From contig CAWHCD010000003.1 of assembly GCA_963828015.1 (NCBI GenBank), positions 49,781 through 113,780 of the forward strand: a stretch of 64,000 nt of DNA. Reading direction: 5' to 3'. The stretch's first letter is position 1; every line of letters begins with the position of its first letter. Of this stretch, positions 1-7,519 are shown one piece after another. The DNA is from CAVPUA01 sp963828015. GTDB taxonomy: Bacteria > Actinomycetota > Actinomycetes > Mycobacteriales > Jatrophihabitantaceae. Position numbers and translations under genes: made by a program. The notes under the pieces were generated by a model that did not search any database, was not told where the DNA came from, and saw only the letters and a program-made list of their open reading frames with translations.

Positions 1-572
1 GCGCGAAGTGGGAGGCAAACGCGTAGGGCAGCCCGAGCGCCGCCGCGAGCGTGGCGCCGAACAGCGAGGAACCCAGGATGTAGAGCGGCACGTTCGTGCC
101 GGCCCCGGGTGTCGCGTTCACCCCGGCCACCCGCGTCTGATCGGTGAGATAGCCCTGCAGTTCCAGCACATCCTGCGGGAACCGGTCGGACGTGCTCGGG
201 TCCCGGCGCATCGCCCGCAGGGTGACCTGGTCCGAGCCCGGGGCCCGGCCCAGGCCCAGATCGATGCGCCCGGGGTGCAGGCTCTCGAGGGTGCCGAACT
301 GCTCGGCGATGATCAGCGGCGCGTGGTTGGGCAGCATGATGCCGCCGGCGCCGAGCCGGATCGTACGTGGTATGCGCGGCGACGTGGGCGATCAGCACCG
401 CCGTCGCGGATGAGGCGATGCTCGGCATGTTGTGGTGCTCGGCGTACCAGACCCGGCGATATCCAGCGGCTTCGGCCGCCTGGGCCAGCCCGACGCTGGC
501 CGCGAGGCTGTCCCCGACCGTCTGGCCGGCACGGATGGGCGCCAGGTCCAGGATCGAGACGGGCATGGGCAT
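1..572 (-). CDS. LLM-class flavin-dependent oxidoreductase (MsnO8-like), partial and frameshifted
   Basis: Reading the minus strand from the ATG at 572 gives a luciferase-like N-terminus (MPMPVSILDLAPIRAGQT, then AEHHNMPSIASSATAVLIAH). One surplus base near 368 shifts the frame. Restoring it continues into IRLGAGGIMLPNHAPL, EQFGTLESLHPGRIDLGLG and LYILGSSLFGATLAA, all characteristic of the MsnO8-type LLM family (FMN-dependent monooxygenase-like, substrate unknown). The gene runs off the left edge, so roughly the C-terminal half is missing. The start is supported by a TAGGCT -10 element seven bases upstream. It is divergent from pxpA. The shift is probably a sequence error, but a real pseudogene cannot be excluded. 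Confidence 0.75.
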   Translation of the reverse strand, partial: MPMPVSILDLAPIRAGQTVGDSLAASVGLAQAAEAAGYRRVWYAEHHNMPSIASSATAVLIAHVAAHTTYDPARRRRHHAAQPRAADHRRAVRHPREPAPRAHRSGPGPGPGLGPGHPAGDAPGPEHVRPVPAGCAGTAGLSHRSDAGGRGERDTRGRHERAALHPGFLAVRRHARGGARAALRVCLPLR

Positions 573-579
573 GGCTTCG

Positions 580-585
580 AGCCTA
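580..585 (-). promoter_or_regulatory. -10 element, leaderless start of the LLM oxidoreductase gene
   Basis: TAGGCT on the minus strand ends seven bases before the ATG at 572, the spacing expected for a transcript that begins at the start codon. No Shine-Dalgarno sequence is visible. Confidence 0.45.
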
Positions 586-605
586 GCGACTGTCATCATC
601 TGGGG

Positions 606-1316
606 GTGGCCATCGATCTGAACGCCGACCTGGGCGAGGGCTTCGGCGTCTGGCACCTCGGCGACGACGCGGCGCTGCTGCAGATCGTGACGAGTGCCAA
701 CGTCGCCTGCGGCTTCCACGCCGGCGATCCATCGACGATGCGCCGGGTCTGCGCACTCGCCGCCGCCCGGAGCGTGTCCGTCGGCGCCCAGGTCGGCTAC
801 CGCGACCTGGCCGGGTTCGGGCGCCGCCGGCTCGACATCGCCCCGGCCGAGCTCACCGCCGACGTGCTGTATCAGATTGGGGCATTGCAGGCCTGCGCGC
901 AGTCCGCGGGCACCCGGGTGCGCTACGTCAAGCCGCACGGCGCGCTGTACAACACGGCTATGGATGACCCCACGCAGGCGAAGGCGGTCGTCGAGGCCGC
1001 CGCGCAACTCTCCCTGCCGCTCCTGGGACTACCCGATTCGGCCCTGTCGCAGGCGGCGGCCGATGCCGGAATACCTTATTTCATCGAGGCATTCGCCGAT
1101 CGCCGCTACACCGCCGCCGGACGGCTCGTCGATCGCCGTGAGCCGGACGCGGTGCTGAGCACGGTTGATGAGGTGGTCGCCCAGGCCCGAGCGTTGACCC
1201 GGACCGGCCGGGTCGACTCGCTGTGCCTGCACGGTGACACCCCGGGGGCCGTCACCCTGGCCGAGGCCGTCCGGGCCGCCCTGGTCGACATCGTGATCGA
1301 ACCGTTCGTCCAATGA
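606..1316 (+). CDS. pxpA: 5-oxoprolinase subunit A (LamB/YcsF family)
   Basis: PxpA works with PxpB and PxpC in the ATP-dependent opening of 5-oxoproline (pyroglutamate) to glutamate in the cytosol. The 236-residue product opens with IDLNADLGEGFG and carries SANVACGFHAGD, VGAQVGYRD, KPHGALYN and the C-terminal LCLHGDTPGA, all LamB/YcsF signatures. Length is close to the usual 245-255. The GTG at 606 was chosen because it places the LNADLGE motif at the N-terminus; upstream in-frame codons would add an unrelated extension. The stop overlaps the pxpB start (ATGA), so pxpA, pxpB and pxpC form one translationally coupled operon. Confidence 0.93.
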   Translation: MAIDLNADLGEGFGVWHLGDDAALLQIVTSANVACGFHAGDPSTMRRVCALAAARSVSVGAQVGYRDLAGFGRRRLDIAPAELTADVLYQIGALQACAQSAGTRVRYVKPHGALYNTAMDDPTQAKAVVEAAAQLSLPLLGLPDSALSQAAADAGIPYFIEAFADRRYTAAGRLVDRREPDAVLSTVDEVVAQARALTRTGRVDSLCLHGDTPGAVTLAEAVRAALVDIVIEPFVQ

Positions 1317-1897
1317 TCGTGCGGCCCTACGGCGACCGGGCCGTGCTGGTCGAGACCGACGACGTGCTCGGGCTGCGCGAGTCCGTCCTGGAGCTGCCGG
1401 GCGTCGAGGAGGTCGTGCCCGCCGCGGCGACTCTGCTGATCCGCTTCGATCCGGCCCGCTTCGACCCGTCCGGGGTGGCCGCGCTGCGCCCACGTCCGGC
1501 CACCGAACGCGGCGAGCCCGAGCCGATCGAGCTCCCCGTGCACTACGACGGAGCCGACCTGACGCTCATCGCCGACGCCGCGGGCTGGTCGGTCGAGGCG
1601 GTGGTGGCCGCTCACAGCGCGGCGACGTACACGGTTGCCTTCTGCGGATTCGCGCCCGGCTTCGCCTACCTGACCGGCCTGGCCCCGGCCTTGCAGCAGC
1701 CCCGCCTGGAGTCACCACGCACGTCGGTGCCGGCCGGCTCGGTCGGCATCGCGGGCCGGTTCACCGGCGCCTACCCGCGGGCCTCGCCGGGCGGCTGGCG
1801 GCTGCTGGGCCGCACCGACGTCCCCCTCTGGGATCTCACCCGCAGCCCGCCCGCCCGGCTCACCCCCGGCGCCCGCGTCCGGTTCGTGCCCGCATGA
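1313..1897 (+). CDS. pxpB: 5-oxoprolinase subunit B (KipI-like)
   Basis: This 194-residue protein begins MIVRPYGDRAVLVE and contains the conserved FCGFAPGFAYLTGL stretch, PRTSVPAGSVGIAG and GWRLLGRTDVPLWD, the cyclophilin-fold KipI/PxpB hallmarks. It is the ATP-handling partner of PxpC in 5-oxoprolinase. It overlaps pxpA by four bases upstream and pxpC by four bases downstream, so the three subunits are probably made in equal amounts. KipI in Bacillus was first described as a kinase inhibitor; with pxpA and pxpC adjacent, the 5-oxoprolinase role is the better call here. Confidence 0.92.
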   Translation: MIVRPYGDRAVLVETDDVLGLRESVLELPGVEEVVPAAATLLIRFDPARFDPSGVAALRPRPATERGEPEPIELPVHYDGADLTLIADAAGWSVEAVVAAHSAATYTVAFCGFAPGFAYLTGLAPALQQPRLESPRTSVPAGSVGIAGRFTGAYPRASPGGWRLLGRTDVPLWDLTRSPPARLTPGARVRFVPA

Positions 1898-2718
1898 TCG
1901 AGGTGATCACGCCCGGCCCGCTGGCCACCGTTCAGGACCGGGGCCGGTCCGGTTACGCCCACCTGGGCGTCGGGCGCAGCGGGGCCTTCGACCGGGGCGC
2001 GGCCGCCCTGGGCAACCGCCTGGTCGGCAATCACCCCTCGGCAGCGGTCATTGAGGCGCTCGCCGGCGGGCTGGTGATCACGGTGCACGGGGCGGCGACG
2101 GTGGCGCTCACCGGCGCGCGGTGCACCGGCGACCTGGACTGGGGCCTCGCTACCAGCGTCCCGGACGGAGCCACCATCGCCCTGGGACCGGCCGTCGAAG
2201 GACTGCGCGCCTATCTAGCCATTCGCGGCGGGTTCGACGTGGCGCCGACGCTCGGCTCGCGGAGCACCGACTTTCTCGGCCGGCTCGGGCCGGAGCCGCT
2301 GCGGGCCGGCGACCGGTTGCCGGTCGGAGAGTTGATCAACGCCGACGTCGACGGCGCGCAGGCCGTGCCCGCCGTTGCGCCCGCCGCCCTGCGAGTCGTG
2401 CTCGGACCCCGCTCGGACTGGTTCACGCCGTCAGCAGTAGCAACGTTCCTGGAGACCGTCTGGAGCGTTCGGACCGAGTCCGACCGGATCGGCGTGCGGC
2501 TGGATGGTCCGGTCCTGGACCGGATCACCACCGGCGAACTGCCCAGCGAGGCGACCCTGCCCGGCGCCCTGCAGGTGCCGCCGGACGGACGCCCGATCCT
2601 GCTCGGTCCGGATGCCCCGGTGACCGGTGGCTACCCGGTGATCGCCGTCGTCCGCGATGCCGATCTGGATCGGGCGGCCCAACTGCGTCCGGGCGACCCG
2701 ATCGCGTTTCGCGTCTAG
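1894..2718 (+). CDS. pxpC: 5-oxoprolinase subunit C (biotin-dependent carboxyltransferase-like, KipA family)
   Basis: The 274-residue product starts IEVITPGPLATVQDRGR, followed by GVGRSGAFDRGAAALGNRLVGN, LAIRGGFDVAPTLGSRSTD and QVPPDGRPILLGPDAPVTGGYP, which are diagnostic of PxpC/KipA. It is slightly shorter than many homologues (about 300-330). It is the last gene of the pxpABC operon. Its stop overlaps by four bases the stop of the convergent DUF3618 gene, so no terminator hairpin fits between them. Confidence 0.92.
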   Translation: MIEVITPGPLATVQDRGRSGYAHLGVGRSGAFDRGAAALGNRLVGNHPSAAVIEALAGGLVITVHGAATVALTGARCTGDLDWGLATSVPDGATIALGPAVEGLRAYLAIRGGFDVAPTLGSRSTDFLGRLGPEPLRAGDRLPVGELINADVDGAQAVPAVAPAALRVVLGPRSDWFTPSAVATFLETVWSVRTESDRIGVRLDGPVLDRITTGELPSEATLPGALQVPPDGRPILLGPDAPVTGGYPVIAVVRDADLDRAAQLRPGDPIAFRV

Positions 2719-2948
2719 CCTTCGCCGCCGCGTACGCGCCGGATCACCAGGAACAACATCAACACACCTACACCGGCGATGACGGCCATGCCGGCCGGGG
2801 TCTGGGCCTTGGCGATGGCCGACTGCTTGGCGTTGTTGGCCACGTACTTGGGGTTGGTCCGGAAGGTCAGCTGATCGACCGCATTGGCCAGCGAATCGCG
2901 CGCCTGCTCGATGTCACGCTGCACATCCTCGGGTGTCCGCTCGGGCAC
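2715..2948 (-). CDS. DUF3618 family single-pass membrane protein
   Basis: A 77-residue protein with the DUF3618 pattern: an N-terminal RTPEDVQRDIEQARDSLANAVDQL helix (amphipathic), then PKYVANNAK, then one membrane span (about 52-68, AGMAVIAGVGVLMLFLVI) and a short basic tail. Function is unknown; it is common in actinobacteria as a small membrane protein. The GTG start at 2948 has a purine-rich AAGGAAGGGAG upstream. It is divergent from bcp. Confidence 0.8.
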   Translation of the reverse strand: MPERTPEDVQRDIEQARDSLANAVDQLTFRTNPKYVANNAKQSAIAKAQTPAGMAVIAGVGVLMLFLVIRRVRGGEG

Positions 2949-3001
2949 ACCAGCTCCCTTCCTTGTGTTCTGGCCACCATAGACCGGGGCCGGGGCCTCG
3001 G

Positions 3002-3007
3002 TATCGT
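3002..3007 (+). promoter_or_regulatory. -10 element, leaderless bcp start
   Basis: TATCGT followed by seven bases and then the ATG of bcp at 3015. No Shine-Dalgarno sequence is present, so the mRNA is probably leaderless. Confidence 0.45.
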
Positions 3008-3014
3008 GACCGGC

Positions 3015-3479
3015 ATGACCCGACTGGCCGTGGGCGATGCCGCCCCCTCCTTCACCCTGCCCGACGCCGATGGCCAGGACGTTTCGCTGGCCGACTACCG
3101 CGGCCGCAAGGTCGTCGTCTACTTCTATCCGGCCGCCTCGACCCCGGGCTGCACCAAGCAGGCCTGCGACTTTCGCGACAACCTCCGCGAGTTCAACGAC
3201 GCCGGCTTCGCGGTGGTCGGCATCTCGCCGGACAAGCAGGCCAAGCTGGCCTCCTTCCGGGACGCGCAGGGGCTGACCTTTCCGCTACTGGGCGACCCGT
3301 CACGGGAGGTCCTGAAGGCCTACGGCGCGTTCGGGGAGAAGATGATGTACGGCAAGACGGTGACCGGCGTGATCCGGTCGACCTTCGTCGTCGACGAACA
3401 GGGCAAGATCGCCGCCGCCCAGTACAACGTGCGCGCCACCGGCCACGTCGAGAAGCTGCGCCGCGACCTCGACGTCTGA
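3015..3479 (+). CDS. bcp: thioredoxin-dependent thiol peroxidase (peroxiredoxin Q/BCP)
   Basis: This 154-residue atypical 2-Cys or 1-Cys peroxiredoxin reduces hydroperoxides in the cytosol. Visible are the N-terminal GDAAPSFTLPDADGQ, the active site YPAASTPGCTKQACDFRD (peroxidatic Cys in TPGCT, second Cys five residues on), VVGISPD and the C-terminal IRSTFVVDEQGKI. Length matches the family. The ATG at 3015 is preferred because it is preceded by a leaderless-type -10. The gene uses a rare CTA leucine codon (PLLGDP region), which the tRNA downstream would decode. Confidence 0.93.
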   Translation: MTRLAVGDAAPSFTLPDADGQDVSLADYRGRKVVVYFYPAASTPGCTKQACDFRDNLREFNDAGFAVVGISPDKQAKLASFRDAQGLTFPLLGDPSREVLKAYGAFGEKMMYGKTVTGVIRSTFVVDEQGKIAAAQYNVRATGHVEKLRRDLDV

Positions 3480-3601
3480 GCCGCGGTTGGGGCCTGGGCC
3501 CCCGCCGACGAATGAGCGCGGGAGTCACCTGGCCCGGCGTGTTGCGCCCGCCAGCGTCCTCGGTCGGGGCCAGCAGCGGGCGCAGTATTCTCGAAGCTCA
3601 C

Positions 3602-3674
3602 GGGGCCGTAGCCCAACGGCAGAGGCAACGGCTTTAGGTGCCGTCCAGTGCGGGTTCAAATCCCGCCGGCCCTA
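3602..3674 (+). tRNA. tRNA-Leu(UAG)-like with short variable loop
   Basis: The 73-nt cloverleaf folds completely. The acceptor stem is 3602-3608/3667-3673, and the D-stem is GCC/GGC with the loop element GGCAGA. The anticodon stem is 3628-3632/3640-3644, with loop TTTAGGT giving anticodon UAG (3635-3637), which reads CUA. The T-arm is GCGGG-TTCAAAT-CCCGC and the discriminator base is A. The D-arm layout with GGCAGA and A73 are leucine-tRNA features, but the variable loop (CCAGT, 3645-3649) is only five bases instead of the long arm normal for tRNA-Leu. CCA is not encoded. The gene lies between bcp and a glyoxalase-like gene. Confidence 0.85.
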
Positions 3675-3785
3675 CACAGGTTCGAGGCGACCCCAAACTG
3701 GCTATTGCCTAGCGCTCGGACGTCGAGCACGATCCCCTCTGGCGGCACTCATCACCGGAACCCGGATCGGAAAGGCTTCTTCGAC

Positions 3786-4556
3786 ATGGCACAGCGCTCC
3801 TCCTACGCGCAGGGCACCCCGTCCTGGGTCGATCTGCAGACCACTGACGTCGACGGCGCGAAGGCGTTCTACGGCGGCCTGTTCGGCTGGACGTTCGACG
3901 ATTCACCCGCGCCAGGCGGCTTCACCTATTCGATGGCCCGGCTGGGTTCGGACACCGTCGCCGGCATCCTCCCCCTCGGACCCACACTGGCGGCCAACAA
4001 CGTGCCCCCGGCCTGGAACACCTACCTGGCCGTCGACGACGCCGAACGCAGCCTGAAGCGGGCCGGCCTGCTCGGCGGCACCGTCGTGATGCCGCTCACC
4101 GACGTCCCCGGGGCCGGGCGCATGGGCTTCCTGACCGATCCGTCCGGCGCCACCGTCGGGCTGTGGGAGGCCGGCGGCCATATCGGTGCGACCCGGGTGA
4201 ACGAGCCCGGCACGCTCATCTGGAACGAGCTGATCACGCCGGACAGCGCGCCGGCGCTGGACTTCTACAGCAAGGCGGTCGGACTCGATCCGCTCGACTC
4301 GCGCCTGGGCGACCACGCCTACACGTTGCTGCAGGTCGACGGCACCGACGTCGCCGGCGCAACCGCGCCGGCCATGGACGGGGTGCCGCCGCACTGGCAC
4401 ACCTGGTTCGCGGTGGCCGACGTCGAAGCGACCGCCGCCGCGGCGACGGCCGCGGGGGGCACGCTGCTCGTCGAGCCGACCACCGGTCCGATGGGCCCGC
4501 AAGCCACGATCCGCGACCCGCAGGGGGCCGTCTTCAGCGTGCTCGGGGTTGGCTAG
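3786..4556 (+). CDS. VOC-family protein with two glyoxalase-like domains
   Basis: The 256-residue product is two tandem vicinal-oxygen-chelate modules. The first (about 10-125) begins GTPSWVDLQTTDVDGAKAFY and ends TDPSGATVGLWE. The second (about 135-255) begins GTLIWNELITPDSAPALDFY and ends IRDPQGAVFSVLG. The PSWVDL opening and paired DFY motifs match the CFP32/hydroxylase-like actinobacterial VOC proteins, whose substrates are mostly unknown. The ATG at 3786 follows a GGAAAGG ribosome site. The gene ends only six bases from the convergent MBL-Rieske gene. Confidence 0.85.
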   Translation: MAQRSSYAQGTPSWVDLQTTDVDGAKAFYGGLFGWTFDDSPAPGGFTYSMARLGSDTVAGILPLGPTLAANNVPPAWNTYLAVDDAERSLKRAGLLGGTVVMPLTDVPGAGRMGFLTDPSGATVGLWEAGGHIGATRVNEPGTLIWNELITPDSAPALDFYSKAVGLDPLDSRLGDHAYTLLQVDGTDVAGATAPAMDGVPPHWHTWFAVADVEATAAAATAAGGTLLVEPTTGPMGPQATIRDPQGAVFSVLGVG

Positions 4557-4562
4557 CCGCGG

Positions 4563-6110
4563 CTAACCCGCCGGCGTCGCGCGGATGTCGTGCCCGACGC
4601 TGGTCAGGCAGGCGCCATCGGTCAGGCTCCATTTCCAACCGTGCATCTGGCAGGTCAGGACGTCGCCCTCGATCGAGCCGAAGCGGGTGAGGTCGGCCTT
4701 GAGGTGTGGACACCGGCGCTGCACGTCCCAATTGTCGAGGCGAACCATCTCCCCGGCCTCGGCGGCGTTCTGCTCGGCGAACCACCCCTCGGCGTACTGA
4801 AGGCGCTCCTCGGACAGGCACTTGAAGAAGACGTAGACGAACTCGTTGTACGGCCCGATCCGCTGGGCCGAGAACCGGCAGGACAGGAACAGCGAGTTGA
4901 CCCAGTCGATCTCGTGCTCGGCCACCAGCCGCTCGAGGTAGGTCCGCTGCGTCCGAAAGCGGTAGCGCACCTTCTCGTCGGTGTACGCCCGGACCGACCG
5001 CGCCTGGAAGTCGATCAGGATGTCGACGTCGCCGCGGTCGGCGTCTTCGGCGAGGATCCGGATACCGCCACCGATGCCGCGGGCCAAGTAGGTGGACTCC
5101 TCGAGCAGCGGCGTGAACCAGCTGGTGAGCTCGCCGATCAGGTCGATCTCGGGATGGGCCCAGGTCGACTTTTCCTTTTGGATTTCGGGCATTCGCCGCG
5201 CTTGCAGCTCCCGCAGGTACTCCGCCTTGTGGCTGAAGATCCGCTCGACCTCCGCGTCCGGGATCGGATGGACGACCGGAGCGCCGGCCAGATCGAGGTT
5301 GACCCGCGAGCCCGGGAGGAGCAGCCGGCCCTCGTCGTGCCCCTGCGTGGCCAACCAGTCCAGGAAGACCCGTTGATCGGGAAAGATGTTGGACTCATCG
5401 CCGTGGATGTCATTGAGGTCCCACAGGTCCTCGTCGAGGAAGCACGGCGGTCCAGCACTCGGGAAGACGAACCGCGCGCCGAGTTCGTCGATGTAGCGCA
5501 GCGTCCGGTCGAACTGCCGCTCGCGCTTGGTCAGCGCCAGCACCCGCTTGGCCCGCTCGGGCAACTCATAGACCATGGGGAACCAGATCGCGCCCGAGAA
5601 CTGGATCAGGTAGGCGTCGACCGGGCCGAGCTCGCGGAAGGCCGACAGCTCCGCCGGACGCGCGTCGTTCTGGTTGAGCAGCGTCGCGTCGGCATCGCGC
5701 AGCCAGAGCGAGGAGTCACCGATCGGGCCGTCGGTCGGGGAGATCAACGACTGGATCATCACGTCGATGCCGTCCAGGGACAGCACCTCGCCCGAGACGG
5801 TCTTGATGAACTTCGTGAACCCGACGTCGCGCAGCGCGTCCTCGAGCTCGGACGTCGGAAAGTCCGGTAGCAGCACGGTGGCCTGCTTGCTGACGTGCCG
5901 GCGCAGGTGCTCGGGGTCGTAGTGATCGCGATGCAGGTGACTGACGAACAGGTAGTCGACGGCGCCGATGCGGCCCCAGTCCAGCTGGGAGTTGTCCGGG
6001 AACGGGAACCAGGACGCGAAGTAGGCCGGGTTGACCCAGGGATCGGTGAGCACCGTGCCGCCGGCGGTCTCGATCAGCGCACTGGCATGGCCCAGACCCG
6101 TCACTCGCAC
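4563..6110 (-). CDS. metallo-beta-lactamase fold hydrolase fused to a C-terminal Rieske domain
   Basis: The first roughly 250 residues are an MBL-fold domain with DPWVNPAYFASWFPFP and the metal motif SHLHRDHYD (HxHxDH). The last 60 or so form a Rieske [2Fe-2S] domain: CPH ... CQMHGWKW gives the CxH and CxxH ligand pairs. The middle section has no motif I recognise. The overall architecture resembles CMP-N-acetylneuraminate hydroxylase relatives, though the substrate here is unknown. The protein is 515 residues long and should be cytosolic, since no signal peptide is seen. The gene lies nine bases after rdgB on the same strand. A TAGGCT at 6117-6122 could serve as a leaderless -10 but includes the rdgB stop codon. 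Confidence 0.8.
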   Translation of the reverse strand: MRVTGLGHASALIETAGGTVLTDPWVNPAYFASWFPFPDNSQLDWGRIGAVDYLFVSHLHRDHYDPEHLRRHVSKQATVLLPDFPTSELEDALRDVGFTKFIKTVSGEVLSLDGIDVMIQSLISPTDGPIGDSSLWLRDADATLLNQNDARPAELSAFRELGPVDAYLIQFSGAIWFPMVYELPERAKRVLALTKRERQFDRTLRYIDELGARFVFPSAGPPCFLDEDLWDLNDIHGDESNIFPDQRVFLDWLATQGHDEGRLLLPGSRVNLDLAGAPVVHPIPDAEVERIFSHKAEYLRELQARRMPEIQKEKSTWAHPEIDLIGELTSWFTPLLEESTYLARGIGGGIRILAEDADRGDVDILIDFQARSVRAYTDEKVRYRFRTQRTYLERLVAEHEIDWVNSLFLSCRFSAQRIGPYNEFVYVFFKCLSEERLQYAEGWFAEQNAAEAGEMVRLDNWDVQRRCPHLKADLTRFGSIEGDVLTCQMHGWKWSLTDGACLTSVGHDIRATPAG

Positions 6111-6119
6111 CGGTCGAGC

Positions 6120-6716
6120 CTAATCCAGCGCCGGACCGATCAGTGGCGCCAACGCGCGCAGCGCCTTACCCCGGTGGCTGATCGCGTCCTTGGCCTCCGC
6201 ATCCAGCTCCGCGCTGGTCACCGTCAGCCCGGTGGGGACGAAGATCGGGTCGTAGCCGAAGCCGAACTCGCCCCGCGGCGTGCGGATCAGGTGCCCGTCC
6301 ATCCGCCCGTCGACGACCGTCTCGCCGTGGTCCGACACCAGGGCCGCCGCGCACTCGAAGGCCGCGCCGAGCCGCTCGTCCGGCACGTCGGCCAGCTGGG
6401 CCAGAACGAGCTCGACGTTGGCCTCGTCGGCGCCGTGGCGCCCGGACCAGCGCGCCGACAGCACGCCCGGCATACCGTTGAGGGCATCAACGACCAGACC
6501 GGAATCATCGGCCACGGTGGGCAATCCGGTGGCCGCGAACCCCGAGCGGGCCTTGATCAGGGCGTTCTCACCGAACGTCGCCCCCGACTCGGGCTCCTCC
6601 TCGTAGGGCGGCACGTCATCGAGCCCGAGCACGGTCACCGTGACCAGCGGGGCCAGGATGCGCCGCAGCTCGGCCAGCTTCTTCGGGTTCCGCGAGGCCA
6701 GCAGCAGTCGGCTCAT
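6120..6716 (-). CDS. rdgB: RdgB/HAM1 family XTP/dITP pyrophosphatase
   Basis: This house-cleaning enzyme hydrolyses XTP and ITP/dITP to monophosphates. The 198-residue protein has the N-terminal LLLASRNPKKLAEL, the central VADDSGLVVDALNGMPGV and ARWSG, and the C-terminal FGYDPIFVP and ISHRGKAL, all family signatures. The ATG at 6716 was chosen because it overlaps the rph stop (ATGA) and puts SRNPKK at residue eight; a longer reading would add a non-conserved Arg-rich stretch. The rph-rdgB pair is widely conserved in bacteria. Confidence 0.93.
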   Translation of the reverse strand: MSRLLLASRNPKKLAELRRILAPLVTVTVLGLDDVPPYEEEPESGATFGENALIKARSGFAATGLPTVADDSGLVVDALNGMPGVLSARWSGRHGADEANVELVLAQLADVPDERLGAAFECAAALVSDHGETVVDGRMDGHLIRTPRGEFGFGYDPIFVPTGLTVTSAELDAEAKDAISHRGKALRALAPLIGPALD

Positions 6717-7435
6717 CGACCCAGCACGTCGGCCTGGATGGCGGCCAGCGACGCGCACCCGGCCAGGGCCAGGTCGAGCAAGGCGTCCAACTCGTCGCGG
6801 CGGAAGGGCACGCCCTCAGCGGTGCCCTGCACCTCGACGAACTCGCCGTTGCCGGTGACGACGACGTTCATGTCGGTCTCGGCATTGACGTCCTCGAGGT
6901 ACATCAGGTCCAGCCGCGGCTGGCCGTCGATGACCCCGACCGACACCGCCGACACCGAGTTGATCAGCGGGTTCGGCTTGGCCAGCGCGCCCTTGCCGTC
7001 CAGCCAGGCCACGGCATCGACGAGGGCGACGTAGGCCCCGGTGATCGCCGCCGTGCGCGTGCCGCCGTCGGCCTGCAGCACGTCGCAGTCGATCGAGATC
7101 GAGTTCTCGCCCAATGCGGCCAGGTCGATCGCCGCCCGCAGCGAACGGCCGATGAGCCGGGAGATCTCGTGCGTTCGGCCCCCGATCTTGCCCTTGACCG
7201 ACTCGCGGTCGTTGCGGGTCAGGGTGGCCCGGGGCAACATCGCGTACTCGGCCGTCACCCAGCCCAATCCGCTGCCCTTGCGCCAGCGCGGCACGCCCTG
7301 CTGCACCGAGGCCGCGCAGAGCACCTTGGTCTCACCGAACTGGACCAGCGCGGACCCTTCGGCGTACTTCTGCCAGTCGCGGGTGATGGTGATCGGACGG
7401 AGTTGGTCGGCGGCGCGGCCATCGGGACGAGACAT
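6713..7435 (-). CDS. rph: ribonuclease PH
   Basis: RNase PH is a phosphorolytic 3'-5' exoribonuclease that trims tRNA 3' ends. The 240-residue protein contains the start RPDGRAADQLRPITI, GWVTAEYAMLPRAT, GRTHEISRLIGRSLRA, DCDVLQADGGTRTAAITGA and DLMYLEDVNAETDMN. All are highly conserved. A leaderless-type -10 precedes it and rdgB overlaps its end. In Mycobacterium the rph homologue directly follows the Rv1339-type phosphodiesterase; here about 5 kb of transporter and regulator genes lie between the two. Confidence 0.95.
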   Translation of the reverse strand: MSRPDGRAADQLRPITITRDWQKYAEGSALVQFGETKVLCAASVQQGVPRWRKGSGLGWVTAEYAMLPRATLTRNDRESVKGKIGGRTHEISRLIGRSLRAAIDLAALGENSISIDCDVLQADGGTRTAAITGAYVALVDAVAWLDGKGALAKPNPLINSVSAVSVGVIDGQPRLDLMYLEDVNAETDMNVVVTGNGEFVEVQGTAEGVPFRRDELDALLDLALAGCASLAAIQADVLGR

Positions 7436-7441
7436 GCCAGC

Positions 7442-7447
7442 AGCCTA
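7442..7447 (-). promoter_or_regulatory. -10 element, leaderless rph start
   Basis: Minus-strand TAGGCT ends six bases before the rph ATG at 7435. No ribosome-binding sequence is visible, which supports a leaderless rph-rdgB transcript. Confidence 0.45.
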
Positions 7448-7459
7448 TGACAGCGCCCG

Positions 7460-7472
7460 GACAGGCCCTGTC
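7460..7472. promoter_or_regulatory. 13-bp palindrome between divergent rph and drrA-like genes
   Basis: GACAGG-C-CCTGTC is a perfect 6-bp inverted repeat with one central base. It sits in the 84-bp divergent intergenic region, 13 bp upstream of the rph -10. It could be an operator for the exporter or for rph; the assignment is inference only. Confidence 0.3.
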
Positions 7473-7519
7473 AGCGTCGTGTGCGCGCGGTGCCAGCAGC
7501 CGGGCCCACAGTGATACGC

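Noticed and set aside
3602..3674. The tRNA as a stop-codon suppressor
   Set aside because: The anticodon is UAG (reads CUA), not CUA (reads UAG), so it cannot read the amber stop.
4590..5870. A 426-residue plus-strand frame opposite the MBL-Rieske gene
   Set aside because: It shows no family motif; the minus strand has all metal and Rieske ligands.
6117..6122. Leaderless -10 of the MBL-Rieske gene (TAGGCT)
   Set aside because: The TAG is the rdgB stop codon, so the match may be coincidental; the genes may also be co-transcribed.
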